A stretch of DNA of 38,621 nt from Triparma columacea. Lineage: Eukaryota > Sar > Bolidophyceae > Parmales > Triparmaceae. Within the stretch, counting starts at the first letter, position 1. Each line of letters starts with the position of its first letter. The stretch is from assembly GCA_030267965.1 (NCBI GenBank), contig BRYA01000402.1, positions 1 through 38,621 of the forward strand, read 5' to 3'. The notes beneath the pieces were generated by a model, which was not told the origin of the DNA, did not search any database, and saw nothing but the letters and a program-made list of their open reading frames with translations. Of this stretch, positions 9,046 through 19,400 are shown piece after piece. A program made the position numbers and the translations under genes.

Positions 9046-11378
9046 TTAATCCGTCCAACCCTCCCCGCTCCTTATTGTGCTCTCGTGGTCGATGTGTTGT
9101 CTGAAGTACGGCCTGCACAGTTGTCCAACCCTAAGTTTCCCCGTCTCCGCCATTTTGTTGATCCACCAGTCGTCGTTGAGCGTTACCTCCGTCCCCCTTA
9201 TGGCGTCCTCCCACCTCCCCCTGTTCTGAGCCGTGAACAGCATCGAGCCCGTCGCGTACGATTGCCGGGTCCCCTCCGCTATCCCGTTCCCCTCGCACCC
9301 CCCCCCGTGTTCGTGGGAGTGCAGGAAAATTAGGTCGTAATCCCTCCAACCGTCGGGGAGGCCCTCCCACGCCCTCAGGGGCTCGGTGTCGCCCTCGAGG
9401 GTTATCACTGGGGACCCCGATTCGTACCCGTGGGTCCAGGCGCTGAGCTTCGTAGCCCACAGCCCGATGGCTCCGGGGGTCGTCAGGGCCCCGGGCTTGG
9501 AGGACCCAGGCGCAGCCCCGAAATTCACGTCCCACCGTGCGGCAGCCTCCTTAATTCTCTCCTTGCCGTCCTCCGTCCTGAGCGTGGATGCAAAGCGAGT
9601 CGGCGGGTTGGGGTGAGTCTCAGGAAAGGGTTTGCGTTCTGTGTATCTGATACATTTGCAAGGGAAGAGCTGGTCTCGTTGTCCTTCCTTCCTCCCCCCC
9701 TCCCCCCCTCCCCCCCCTGCCCCCCATTCTCACCTCCCGTCCACGCTGTCGTAGTTCCTGTACGTCCACCCCGTCTCCCTCAGTCCATTTTTCGTCCTCC
9801 TCACATACCCGCTCCCCCTCTCCCTCTCCAGCGTCATCAGGTAAACTTCCGGCTGCTTCAACCCCACGTCCGCGCCCCTGTTCCTCCCCTCCCAGTCCCC
9901 CGCCCCCACCCTCCTCTCCAGCCAGTACTCCGCCGTGAATATCTCCTCCCCCCTCTCTCTCCACCTCCCCGCAGCCTCCCTCCTCCTCTCCTGTATGTCC
10001 GTCTCGCAGACCTCCCTCCACTCGTCGACAACGACGACGGGGAGGCCCTCGTAGAGGCCGTTTAGGGGTCCGGTGAGGACGACGGGAACGGAACCGAAGA
10101 AGAGCATCTCCCAAGTCCTGTGGACGTCCAAACCGTTACCAGGGGGACTCATTCCCATACCCATTATCCCGTACCTAAGGGAGTGGGGGGGGGGGGGTTG
10201 AGGGTTGGCTTGGGGAAAAGGCCACTTGCGCCTTAGTATTTTGCCTTCATATCCCCACCCCTCCCCCACCTTCCTTCTCACCTTTCCCATACTTTGTCCC
10301 CCTCAGTTCCCTCGTCCTCGTGGACGATTAAGTTACCGCACGTTCCCCCCCTTGCTAGACCGGCCTCTACCATGGCCTCCCTCCGAACCTTGAATGCGTG
10401 CCGAGAGTGAGACCTCCAGTTGAAGTTCACGTATACACCCTCAACTCTGCAGCCGGGGAAACCGCCGGGCCCGGCGTAGGGGTGGGACGAGGGGGGGGAG
10501 GGGAAGGGGGGAGGGTTGATGGGGGATAGCCTACAGGACGACCAGTCGGATACAGCATCGAGGAGGGATGGGCATCCTCCCGGGGGGGGGTTGGAGTCGC
10601 ACTTGTAGACCAGGCTTGAAGCCGCTGCCTCTACAGAGGTGGAGTAGCCGGGCCCGAGGACCTCGTCCCTGGCACGTATCATCGGGCCAAGCCCCCTCAC
10701 CCCACCCTGCCTCCTGCTGTGGAGGTCGAAACCGATCGGCAGGAGCAAGAGCTTCCAGTGCTCCAAGGTCCCGTCGTAGTTCTGCGTGTACCAGGCTGCT
10801 ACCCGCTCGTCCTTCAGTATCCTCCACGCCACGTCGTCACCCACGAAACCTGGCATCCCCCCCATGTGTCCCTGCTTTCTGCTTGCGTCGCCGTCCGTCG
10901 TTATTAGGGTCAAGTCCCCCCTCGTGGTCCCCAGACTGAACTTCGCGAACTTAACAACGTCACCTATCCTCACCCATACCAGACCCGAGCAGTCTCTCCA
11001 GTACTCACGAGCCTCGAGGTCGCTTATGACGTGCGTGGTTGGTAGGTCGTAGTAGGTGGGTGGCACAGACTTGCAGGTGACAAAGTCTCTCCATCCTCTT
11101 GACCATATTGCGTGTTTACCTCCCTGGAGGATGTTGTCGATGCCAGCTTCACTGGTAGCCTCCATGCCAAAAGCAACGTCCCCTGGTCTGTTGATGTCTA
11201 CGCTATCATCGTTGAGAAGGAGGTGCAGTCCTAGTATGAAGAGAAACAATAAGAAGGAGGATAGAGCGATGGGAATTCTTGTCCTCTCTTTCTTCCCCTT
11301 TATTGAGGTGGAGATTGTTATGTTGTCAAGCTTGTTGGATGAGTCTGACCTTCGTACTCTAGCGCCTGACTTCATCAT
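9046..11378 (-). CDS. Type II Golgi glycosyltransferase: exostosin-like + GT25-like fusion
   Basis: Three exons: 10282-11378, 9734-10174, 9046-9646, with GTGAGAA donors; the phases fit and give 712 residues. A signal anchor at ~36-56 follows a basic cytoplasmic tail. Residues ~110-460 resemble exostosin-type (GT47-like) transferases: the LPIGFDLHS motif in exon 1, then G-x-G-M-S-P-P-G-N-G-x-D-x-H-R-x-W-E and GSVPVVL, LPVVVVDEW in exon 2. From ~474 a GT25-like domain starts: VYLMTLERE, Y-D-S-V-D-G-R across the exon 2/3 joint, PGAIGLWATKLSAW, then LEGDTEP (~595) where GT25 enzymes usually have E-D-D. Inference: a bifunctional Golgi enzyme adding sugars to protein or polysaccharide; substrate unknown. 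The exon 3 acceptor (TATCAG) was chosen because the other nearby AGs break the frame. Confidence 0.85.
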
Positions 11379-11397
11379 GTGTGTGGTGAAGTAGTAG

Positions 11398-11447
11398 AGG
11401 AAAGGAAAGGAAAAGGAAAGGAAAGGAAAGGAAGGAAGGAAGGAAAG
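11398..11447. repeat. GGAAA/GGAAG microsatellite in a divergent promoter
   Basis: Purine-only array of GGAAA and GGAAG units in the 266 bp gap between two divergently transcribed glycosyltransferase genes. It probably lies in the promoter or 5' leader of one or both. Confidence 0.8.
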
Positions 11448-11644
11448 GCAGTCCCCTTTTATTGGTTTTCCTTCAAATTGATGTAGGATTCCTCGGTAGG
11501 ATTGTTGAAAAGTGTTTGAAAGTCAAAGTGTGTCAAAAACGGCTGAAAATGGCCCCAAAAAGGTTACTAAAATGTGTTTGGCCCAAAAACCCCAAAAAAA
11601 GGCAAAATTGCCGAACCCCAAAAAGATGCTTTTCAACAAAAGAA

Positions 11645-13174
11645 ATGCCATTTAATCATAGACACATGCGACGTTATATTCAAATATCAATACTACTGTG
11701 TACAATAAGTCTGTTCTATCTATCATACAAACACACAAGTGAATTAAATGGATTGGAAAGAAAGAATGGCGCTACTGATCCCACTCTTGATCCCGACTCT
11801 AACTCTCATGTCTCATTTATTACCTCAATAACTACACGCATCCACGCGTTTACAAACCTAGCTAAGGCTATTAGCAGCAGAATAGGTATTGAAATGAGTA
11901 ACATATACAGCAATAGAGACAATCACGTAAAAGTTCAAGTTTTAAAAGACATCCAAGATATTGTTGCTAAATGGGAATGTGATACGCTAACAGATGATAC
12001 CCAATACGACGATACTCAATACGACGATATTCAAGACGATGTCAACTACTATATCGGAACTATTAATGGAGATGATGTCAAAAAAAGAAATAAAGGAGGT
12101 CAAGTTGAACAAGGTGTACAAGGTAAGTCAAAAGAAAGGGGATACAACTTCGGACAACTCACCCCACACACACACACACGCCTCCTCCCTCTCCCCCCCC
12201 CCAACCTCTCAGTTCCCTTCCCTCTAGTAACATCGTGGTCTACAATAAAGTCCCTCCCAATGCAGTCCCCCCACTGTCTCCACCTCCCCTCCCTCTCCCC
12301 TCCCCCAACCTCCCTCTTCTCAACTCTCTCCCAGTCCCCTCCCTACCTCTACGCTTCCGAGTTCCTATCCTACGCCCCACCCAATTTTTCCGGTCCTTCA
12401 TCCCTCGCCGTCCTATTCGGTGACTCAACATCCCCCCACCCATCCTCCTCAACCCTCCTCCGTAAAGTCAGGTTCTGTTCGTCCCCCTCCAACGGTGTAA
12501 TCTACAAGGCCGAGGCCTGGAGGCACTACCCCCTCCCCCTATTCCACAAAGTCCTTAAAGCTGATCTCGAGTTACCTTACCATCTAAAGCTTCCAGTCGC
12601 CGTTTGGAGGGGTGCAACGACAGGATGGCCTTACCCTACCAGTAGGAACGACGACCTCACAACGGACCCAGGACCTTACCACAGCCGCGCGGAACTCGTA
12701 CGTAGGATTCCCCTGTTATCTTCCAACCCATCCCTTGACCTCGGTGTAACCAGGTACGTTCAAGGTGTCCCCCCCTCTTACGGTGTAGGTGTTCACTTGG
12801 GTGAGGTTGATATGACGGGTTATAAAATGATACTTATTGCGGAGGGTAACGACGTTGCGACGGGGGGGAAGTGGGCGCAGATTAGCTCGAGCACTTTGGT
12901 TACGAGTAAACCTAAAGTCTGCAGCTGGATGGGGGAGGATAGGATGGAAGGGGGAGTTCACTATTTGGAGGTTAGGGAGGACTGGGCGGATTTGGAGGAG
13001 AAGGTTAAGTGGTGCCTTGAGAATGAGAGGGAGTGTGAAGAGATTGGGAAGAGGGGGAGGTGCTGGATGAGGAGGTTTTTGGACCAAGAGAGGGAGAAGA
13101 GGATCATGGACCAACTCTGGGTGAGGGCGGGGGAAATGCAGAGGAGGGAGGGGGTATGCAACACGGAGGGCTAG
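11645..13174 (+). CDS. CAP10/GT90-like glycosyltransferase, type II membrane protein
   Basis: Start chosen at 11645 because it puts a basic tail directly before a signal anchor (about residues 10-30). An in-frame upstream ATG at 11549 would add 32 residues. The C-terminal half resembles the GT90/CAP10 family (POGLUT/KDELC relatives): AVWRGATTGW, later GYKMILIAEGND, then a serine-rich loop and HYLEVREDWADLEEKVKWC near the end. The stem contains a short DDTQY repeat (~115-125). A canonical GTAAGT donor at 12123 and an AG acceptor at 12211-12212 (or 12226-12227) would remove 90 or 105 nt in frame, giving 479 or 474 residues; unspliced it is 509. The first third is AT-rich, the rest GC-rich. Probably Golgi or ER; sugar and acceptor unknown. 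Confidence 0.8.
   Translation: MPFNHRHMRRYIQISILLCTISLFYLSYKHTSELNGLERKNGATDPTLDPDSNSHVSFITSITTRIHAFTNLAKAISSRIGIEMSNIYSNRDNHVKVQVLKDIQDIVAKWECDTLTDDTQYDDTQYDDIQDDVNYYIGTINGDDVKKRNKGGQVEQGVQGKSKERGYNFGQLTPHTHTRLLPLPPPNLSVPFPLVTSWSTIKSLPMQSPHCLHLPSLSPPPTSLFSTLSQSPPYLYASEFLSYAPPNFSGPSSLAVLFGDSTSPHPSSSTLLRKVRFCSSPSNGVIYKAEAWRHYPLPLFHKVLKADLELPYHLKLPVAVWRGATTGWPYPTSRNDDLTTDPGPYHSRAELVRRIPLLSSNPSLDLGVTRYVQGVPPSYGVGVHLGEVDMTGYKMILIAEGNDVATGGKWAQISSSTLVTSKPKVCSWMGEDRMEGGVHYLEVREDWADLEEKVKWCLENERECEEIGKRGRCWMRRFLDQEREKRIMDQLWVRAGEMQRREGVCNTEG
12123..12212 (+). other. Probable stop-free intron of the GT90-like gene
   Basis: Starts with the best donor in the neighbourhood (GTAAGT), contains a CA repeat and a C-rich tract (about 12190-12200), and ends in CTCAG. 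Length 90 nt, a multiple of three with no in-frame stop. The peptide it would encode is proline-rich and unlike the GT90 family. The alternative acceptor at 12226-12227 also keeps the frame. Confidence 0.6.
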
Positions 13175-13271
13175 CGGGGTAGGAAGTTTGCTAGGTCTCA
13201 GCTCTTACATTACAATAAATGCGTTGCCCTGGCAAAAGAAAAAGAAAATAAAGTTTCATTCTCTTCTACAT

Positions 13272-16200
13272 TCAAATTTTAGCTTTCGTCAGCGTCTTGT
13301 TGTACCTTAGGATGTCGCTGATGTGCAGGAAGAGCTCCACAAACGCCGTCTTCCCGATGACGTCCGGGGGGGCGTAGCTCTCCTCGTCGTCCTTCTCCGC
13401 TTCCTCCATTTCCCCAGTCTCCTCATTCAGTATCATCTCGACATCCAGCACCGCCATGGGGGACGAGTCCTCGTCGGCGTTGCTGAACAGCTTGCCGAAG
13501 GCCGCTTCCGTGACTGCCTTCCTCAGGCTTTCGCACCTGTTGACCATGAGCATCATCAGGCCTTCCTTCCCCCCCTTTTCCTTCCCTATTTCCCCCAGCC
13601 CAGCCCCCATTGCGCCCTCCAGCGTCTCCCCCCTCTCGTGCATGTCGACGGCCCTCTTGAGAGCGTCCATTACGTCGGCCTTAGAAAGCTTCTCCTCCTC
13701 CTCCCCATCCCCCGAACCCTTCATGTCGAGCAGCAAGTCAAAGATGAACTTCAGCACCTCCTCCTCACTAAAGAGGCTCTTGGCTTTCTTGAGCGTTAGC
13801 TCCTTCTTCTTCTCGCCGACGATGAAGTTGCTATTCAGGCTTCCCTCCTCCTCGTCCTCCTTGTCCTCGTCCTCCTCCCCTCCCTCCTCCTCCCCTCCCT
13901 CCCCCTCCACCTCCTTCTTCTCTTCCCCAACCAAGCTATCCTCGTCCTCATCCGCCCCCTTTGTCAGCACCAGAGGTTCCCCCTTCATCCCTCCCCCCTC
14001 CGATCCCCTCCTACTGAAGACTTCCCCCCCCCTCGCCATCTCCTCCCTGAGGTTGTGCACCGTCCTCCACGCGCTGACGAGGTCGTACTTAACGCCGTAG
14101 GTTCCCCCCTCCTCCGCCCTGCAGACTTGCCCCGGCAGCCAGAACGGGCCCCCGGACGCCCTGGCCTCAACGGCGTCGCCGACTTTGTAGGTCGCGGTGG
14201 CCTTGCGAAGGCCGTCGGACAGCCACTCGCCATTCACGAGCTTCTCCTCCCCGGACATCCTCAGGTCTGAGGGACCAAAGCCGAACTCGACGTACCAGCC
14301 CCTGAGGAACTCGAGGAAGCCTTCGAATTTTATGGTCTCGATTGCAGGGTCGTCCATCCTTTCCTTAAGCCTGGTCTCCATCTCTTCCCACCTCTTCATC
14401 TTGATCACAGGCCACATAACCGTGCCCATAAAGATGCCCCTGAACCTAGAGTTGTTCTTCATGGCGTCCATGACGTCTTCCACGAATACGCTCTGCCTCT
14501 CGATGCTCGTCTCGTCCCTCTCCATGAGTTCCGCGTACGCCACTTTGAAGTGGTCCGTCTCCAGCTGCTTCTCGCTCTTGGGTACGACGGGAGCCATGAC
14601 GCTCAGCCTCTTCCCCCCCCCCGCAACCGTTACCCCCTTGAACAGACCCATCGTAACCTCCTGGCCCCCCTGGTGGTCGTGGATCGCGTGCTCCTCGACC
14701 ATGTGCTTCTCCCTCCGGCGGAGCTTGGCGACCTCGCTAAGCTCGCGGGACGCGCCCTTGGAACGGGACCTGCTGCCGGGGGGGGTGGCGTTCAAGTATG
14801 TGTCGATTGGGAGCCTGTCCTTCAGCTTCGGCCTCCTGCCTGGGAGGGAGAAGCTGCCTTCGCTCCGAGAGCTCGTCATGGTAAAGCCTTCTTTATCCTT
14901 CAGCTCCCTTACCTTGTGGGCGCTGAACCTCTCAAAGGGATCCTGGGCGAAGTGGTTCTTGGTGGAGGTGAAGCTCGTTATCTTCTTCGTCCTTACTGCC
15001 GACCCTGCGGCGTGGAAGGAGAAGCTGCCTATGGAGTTGTCATCATCGAAGAGGGCCGGCGAGGACGAGTCGCCGTGGGCCAGGCTGCTCCTGGGGATGC
15101 TTGTTGACGTCGTCTGGAACGCCGCGGTCCCGGGCTTCTGGGGGGCCTTGGTGGTGGGGATGGTGGAGGTCGTCGGGAGCGAGGCCGTTATGTCGAGATT
15201 GAAACCTGCGCCCGCGCCGATGGCTAGGGGGAGGGTGCCCTTGGGGGATGCAGTGGGGTTGGGGACGATCACCGTAGGGCTGCCGTAGAGGCTGAGGCTG
15301 TTGGCGGGGTTACCTTGGCCCCCGGGGGCCTTATTTTTGAAGATTATGGTGGGCCGTGTGGCCCAGCTGTGGCCGATGATACTTGAGCTGTCAGATGCAG
15401 AGTGGAAGAGCTTCATGTAATTGGCCCTGGCCTTCTCCTCCTTCTTGGCCCTAGCAATGTCGCTGTTGATCTTCCTCTGCCTGTCCAGGTCGAGCCACTT
15501 CTCGTGAATCTGGGTCTTCCGCTCGTTCTCCCTCAAATTATTTGTGGCTTCGTCCTCGACCTTCATTAGCCTCCGGTTCTCCTCCTCATTCTCGGCGACC
15601 ATGATGAGGCCCCAAAATATGTCCCCCTGAGGTAGGTTGGTTGGGGCGCTCGTCTGCATGCTGTTCTCGCCGTCTCTGTACTTCTTGCCCTTGTAGGTGC
15701 GTACGTTGACGACCGACCGCTGCAATTTTTCGGCCTGCCTCATGTTGATAATCTCCTGCTTTTCGCTGAGAGCGTGGTAAGGGTAATCCATGTTAATGAC
15801 CACCTTCCTACCCTCCCAGGATGTAAGGCCTTCGAACTCTCCGGATGTGGCCAGAGCGGCGCTGGGGTCGATGGTCTCATCATCCTTAAGGGTTAGCCCA
15901 GCTGTCAACCTCTTATTCATGTCCAAGACCTTCCCTGTCTTGTGCGCGTGGTGCAAGAGCTGCGCGACCCTCTGGGTCATACTGCGCGGCCTGAGGTGAG
16001 CCGGCTTGCTCTTCTTAGACTTGATATGAACTGGAAGGGAGGTCAACATGTTGCCCTCCTCCTCGATAACATCCTTGGGCATAGCCTTTAGGTCTGGAGC
16101 GGGGAGAACGGGAATGCTTGATACCGCTGCCTCTATGAAGGCCATCTTTTCTGTATGGATCCGGTCGAAGTCCTGTTTGTCAAGACTTTTCTTCCCCTGT

Positions 16201-16313
16201 CCGATTGAGGCCTGTTGGTAAAATTCTGGCTTGTGCATCGTGCGCAAGTCGTTCAGAAACAAGCGCTCGCTCTTGCGCTGAGCTCGCCCAACTTTTGCCG
16301 TCACCGAGGGCAT
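13272..16313 (-). CDS. Large acidic protein with Tudor/Agenet-like and EF-hand-like segments, function unknown
   Basis: Single exon, 1013 residues, ATG complement at 16311-16313. I do not recognise the family. Residues ~1-300 are basic and helical. About 300-560 is low-complexity and serine/proline-rich. About 615-690 is helical and may be EF-hand-like. Around 700-755 a patch with YKVGDAVEAR, FWLPGQVCR and GTYGVKYD matches the small beta-barrel (Tudor/Agenet/SH3-like) pattern common in algal proteins. A strongly acidic run at ~800-850 is followed by a helical C-terminus. The 3' end faces the GT90-like gene with 97 bp between stop codons. A scaffold or axonemal/chromatin role is possible, but nothing in the sequence decides it. 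Confidence 0.85.
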   Translation of the reverse strand: MPSVTAKVGRAQRKSERLFLNDLRTMHKPEFYQQASIGQGKKSLDKQDFDRIHTEKMAFIEAAVSSIPVLPAPDLKAMPKDVIEEEGNMLTSLPVHIKSKKSKPAHLRPRSMTQRVAQLLHHAHKTGKVLDMNKRLTAGLTLKDDETIDPSAALATSGEFEGLTSWEGRKVVINMDYPYHALSEKQEIINMRQAEKLQRSVVNVRTYKGKKYRDGENSMQTSAPTNLPQGDIFWGLIMVAENEEENRRLMKVEDEATNNLRENERKTQIHEKWLDLDRQRKINSDIARAKKEEKARANYMKLFHSASDSSSIIGHSWATRPTIIFKNKAPGGQGNPANSLSLYGSPTVIVPNPTASPKGTLPLAIGAGAGFNLDITASLPTTSTIPTTKAPQKPGTAAFQTTSTSIPRSSLAHGDSSSPALFDDDNSIGSFSFHAAGSAVRTKKITSFTSTKNHFAQDPFERFSAHKVRELKDKEGFTMTSSRSEGSFSLPGRRPKLKDRLPIDTYLNATPPGSRSRSKGASRELSEVAKLRRREKHMVEEHAIHDHQGGQEVTMGLFKGVTVAGGGKRLSVMAPVVPKSEKQLETDHFKVAYAELMERDETSIERQSVFVEDVMDAMKNNSRFRGIFMGTVMWPVIKMKRWEEMETRLKERMDDPAIETIKFEGFLEFLRGWYVEFGFGPSDLRMSGEEKLVNGEWLSDGLRKATATYKVGDAVEARASGGPFWLPGQVCRAEEGGTYGVKYDLVSAWRTVHNLREEMARGGEVFSRRGSEGGGMKGEPLVLTKGADEDEDSLVGEEKKEVEGEGGEEEGGEEDEDKEDEEEGSLNSNFIVGEKKKELTLKKAKSLFSEEEVLKFIFDLLLDMKGSGDGEEEEKLSKADVMDALKRAVDMHERGETLEGAMGAGLGEIGKEKGGKEGLMMLMVNRCESLRKAVTEAAFGKLFSNADEDSSPMAVLDVEMILNEETGEMEEAEKDDEESYAPPDVIGKTAFVELFLHISDILRYNKTLTKAKI

Positions 16314-16485
16314 AGCTGGTTTAGTTATAATTGGAGTGAGCTGGGAATTTGTTTGTTAAGGGAGGGCGTTGGTAACCGGGGCGCCTGAACCTGGAAAAAA
16401 ACTCTCTGGAAAAAAAATTGGTGTGATTCATTGAGTAACTATCGCCTTTTTTTTGGTCCCGCGGGGAGAGGGGCGGGAAGGGTTG

Positions 16486-19400
16486 TTAGGTGAAATGTCC
16501 CGAAGGGAGGGGGGTTGGATTGATTAAGAAATGGACAAAGCAGAAAGCGACAGTGCAGCTGACCGCTATACTTATCAGACACAAAACCGAAAGGAAAATC
16601 ATACCCAGCTTTGCCATGGTCAAGTGGAACTTCACCATATCGATCCTCAATTTCCACTTGCACATCAAAACCGTCATGATGTCGCTGGCGGATTCCTGCG
16701 GAGGAGGTTCGAGGCGATTGTGCAGCAGTGTTAGTGTTAGGAATTGCCGTGCTTGCTTCCTATCTAAACTCACCTGGATGAAGATGCAGCCGAAGCCGAG
16801 GAGGAGATCACGATAGCTGATTTCAACAAAGAATTTTGCCACCATTGCACCCAAGCAGTTGCAGCACTTCTCGATGAGGGCCTCGTTGTTCCATTTAACT
16901 GCCACCCTCTTCCTCATCTTGGCCATACGCTCGGAGAAGGTGAGGCGCTTCGCGGCGAGACTGTTCTTGTCGAGTTGCTCCTTGCACTTCGAAACCATGT
17001 CGAGGATGTTGGGAACATTAATCTTCAAAACCCATGTCGGGATCTTCCCCTTCGGGTCACTGTATGCCCAATACGCGAGTTCACACTTTCCATCAGGCAT
17101 CGGGGTGATGCGCACAATGCTGTTTGCCTCTACTTGTAGACACTTGGAGGACGAGGAGGGGAGTTTTGACTCGTCATAATTGTTGATGCACATCGAAACG
17201 ATCCAGTAGACGCCGTGTTCGTCCTCCTCCTTGATATGCCGCATGATGACGTACCTGGGCTTGACGGGCCACTCCAAGTTATGCTGACGATAATCTATTT
17301 TTTGGTGGTCATTTTCCTCCTCGAGATCGACGTAAAGAGTATTAGGTCGGTCGTACGCTTGTCTGACGCCCATCTTGAATTGGTCGTCGCAGCACCACGC
17401 CATCACCAACGAAGCGTCACATTCTATTATTGTCCTCGCGAAGCCGTGATACTGCCATTTGTTGATTGCCTTCAACCCAGTGCTCGCGGTTTTGGTCGTT
17501 TGCCACGAATGTCGACTGCTGTTTCGATCGATGTCTTTATCACTGCTGAGCCGCTTGATATTGCTTTTGTCTAGATCTACCCCTCCCAATGAGTTCGACA
17601 TCCCCGTGGAATCGTCTAGTCTACAATCACTCGCGTCCATGCTATCGCTCCCGTCTTTGTCCTTATTGATGATTATTGGCATGACCTTCGCGTTTTTGGT
17701 ACTCCCTCCCTTCATCGATCCTCGCCCCTTCGCAAGCGCGTCTGAGATTCTTCTCTCCCACTGCTTGACCTCCTCCTCTTCCAAAGATGATGAATTGGAT
17801 AAGGCTGAGATTGGGTTGCTAAAGCTCTTGCTCCCCATCGTGACCGTCTTCCTGTAGCATTCGAGTCTCTTGTCTCGAATCTCCAGCCAAGATGAATCTT
17901 CAAGATCGTCGATTTCATTCAAAATCTGTCGGAATACGCACTTTCCAGATTTCAGCAAGGACTTCTCTTGCTCGGAGTATTCATCTCTCGTGTTCCTCCA
18001 CTCTACCGAAGACTGAAGGATCCTCGCTTTCCTGATTTCTTCTATCCTCTTTCCTTCGGCCCGATTATTAAACTCCTGTTGCACATTCAGCAAGACGTTT
18101 GTACTCCCATCTAGCAACTTCCTCCTAATGAGTGGGATGAAATTTCCTTTGAAATCAAAGTAGTGGAATCGAGTAACCTCGCACATTCGTTTGCCTTTCT
18201 TTGGCCTGATCATGTATCCGCCGTATCCAACAGACCTCAGAGCACTATCGAGCACAGGGACGCTTTCGTCAGTAATTGATTTGAACGCAATGATGTACGT
18301 CCCGTCAACATCAACTTTTCTGGTGCTCAAATAAAGGGTGTCTCTGTCCCTCAAAATCTTCCCCAGCGGATAGTAGCGGTACCACACGAACGTGTGGTCG
18401 TTATCGCGCCTCACCAGTTCGTCGTCCTTGTCGATCATCTTAAAGAAGAGGTAACTTTGTGGAGGAGGGGAGAGGGAGGGGGGAGGGGGGAGGGGGAAGA
18501 TGTTAGCACACGCACACGCAAATCTCATCTCGCACACCACCACTTGGCATTGAATCAAACGCAGTTTCGCCAAAGTCTTTAACCGTCCACTAAGAGTTTT
18601 AAATTGTTTCTGTCTTCAAGGATGGTACATCCATTCTCACCTCGCAATCTCTACACTGGTCGCTCGCACCGTAGCAGCTAGCATGACCTGGCAGGCAGTC
18701 TGCGATTCCTCAATTCCCCCTTTGTCCACTTTGGCCTCCTTTCTAAAGTACGCTTCAATTGTGCTGCCTCTCTTCGACTTTACCTTCTCCCACGAAAGCT
18801 CCCCTAAGGTGTTGCTATTTTTGGAGCGTTGAAAGGCTTCCATCTCAGAAACGGCAAGGTTTATAGAGGTTTCTTCCTCGTTGGTGTACCTCTCCTTGAT
18901 GTCAGGCCACAAAGACAGGTACCAGAAGTGCGACTTGACTTGCACGACCCTCCTGACGCTCTTCGCTGCACCGAGCTTGGTCAAGTGGCCAAGCGAAGTG
19001 CGTGGGTCACACTCCATGTAGAGTGAAATATTTACCTTGTGAACGTCGTCGTACTTTAGGGGCTCAATCAAGTACCCTCCAAGACGGAGGTTCATGCGAG
19101 TGTACTTTTTGCTCGAAGCCGCAATCGATTCTTCGCCATCGCTATCAGGATGTTTGCACGAAACCATGGTTATCACGAAGGAGCCGTCCGGGAGGCGAAA
19201 ACACCTTTGTCGAAAAATAATGTCACGGGCCGAGAAAGGCGCGCTTGCTGCGTACGTTGTCCTATAAATGCGGCCCCCATTATCCAGTGGTTCGAGAAGT
19301 TCGGTCTGCGAGGAGCACCGGGGGTATCAGCTTCAGCTAGAATACGCAAGGCGTCTTCCTATTCGTCCATTCTCACCTGACTTTGTTTTGCGTACTCCGG

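Noticed and set aside
9430..10065. Plus-strand proline/arginine-rich open frame
   Set aside because: It is a shadow of the GC-rich minus-strand glycosyltransferase exons and introns.
13456..14100. Plus-strand serine-rich open frame
   Set aside because: Antisense shadow of the acidic Glu/Asp-rich run of the large minus-strand protein.
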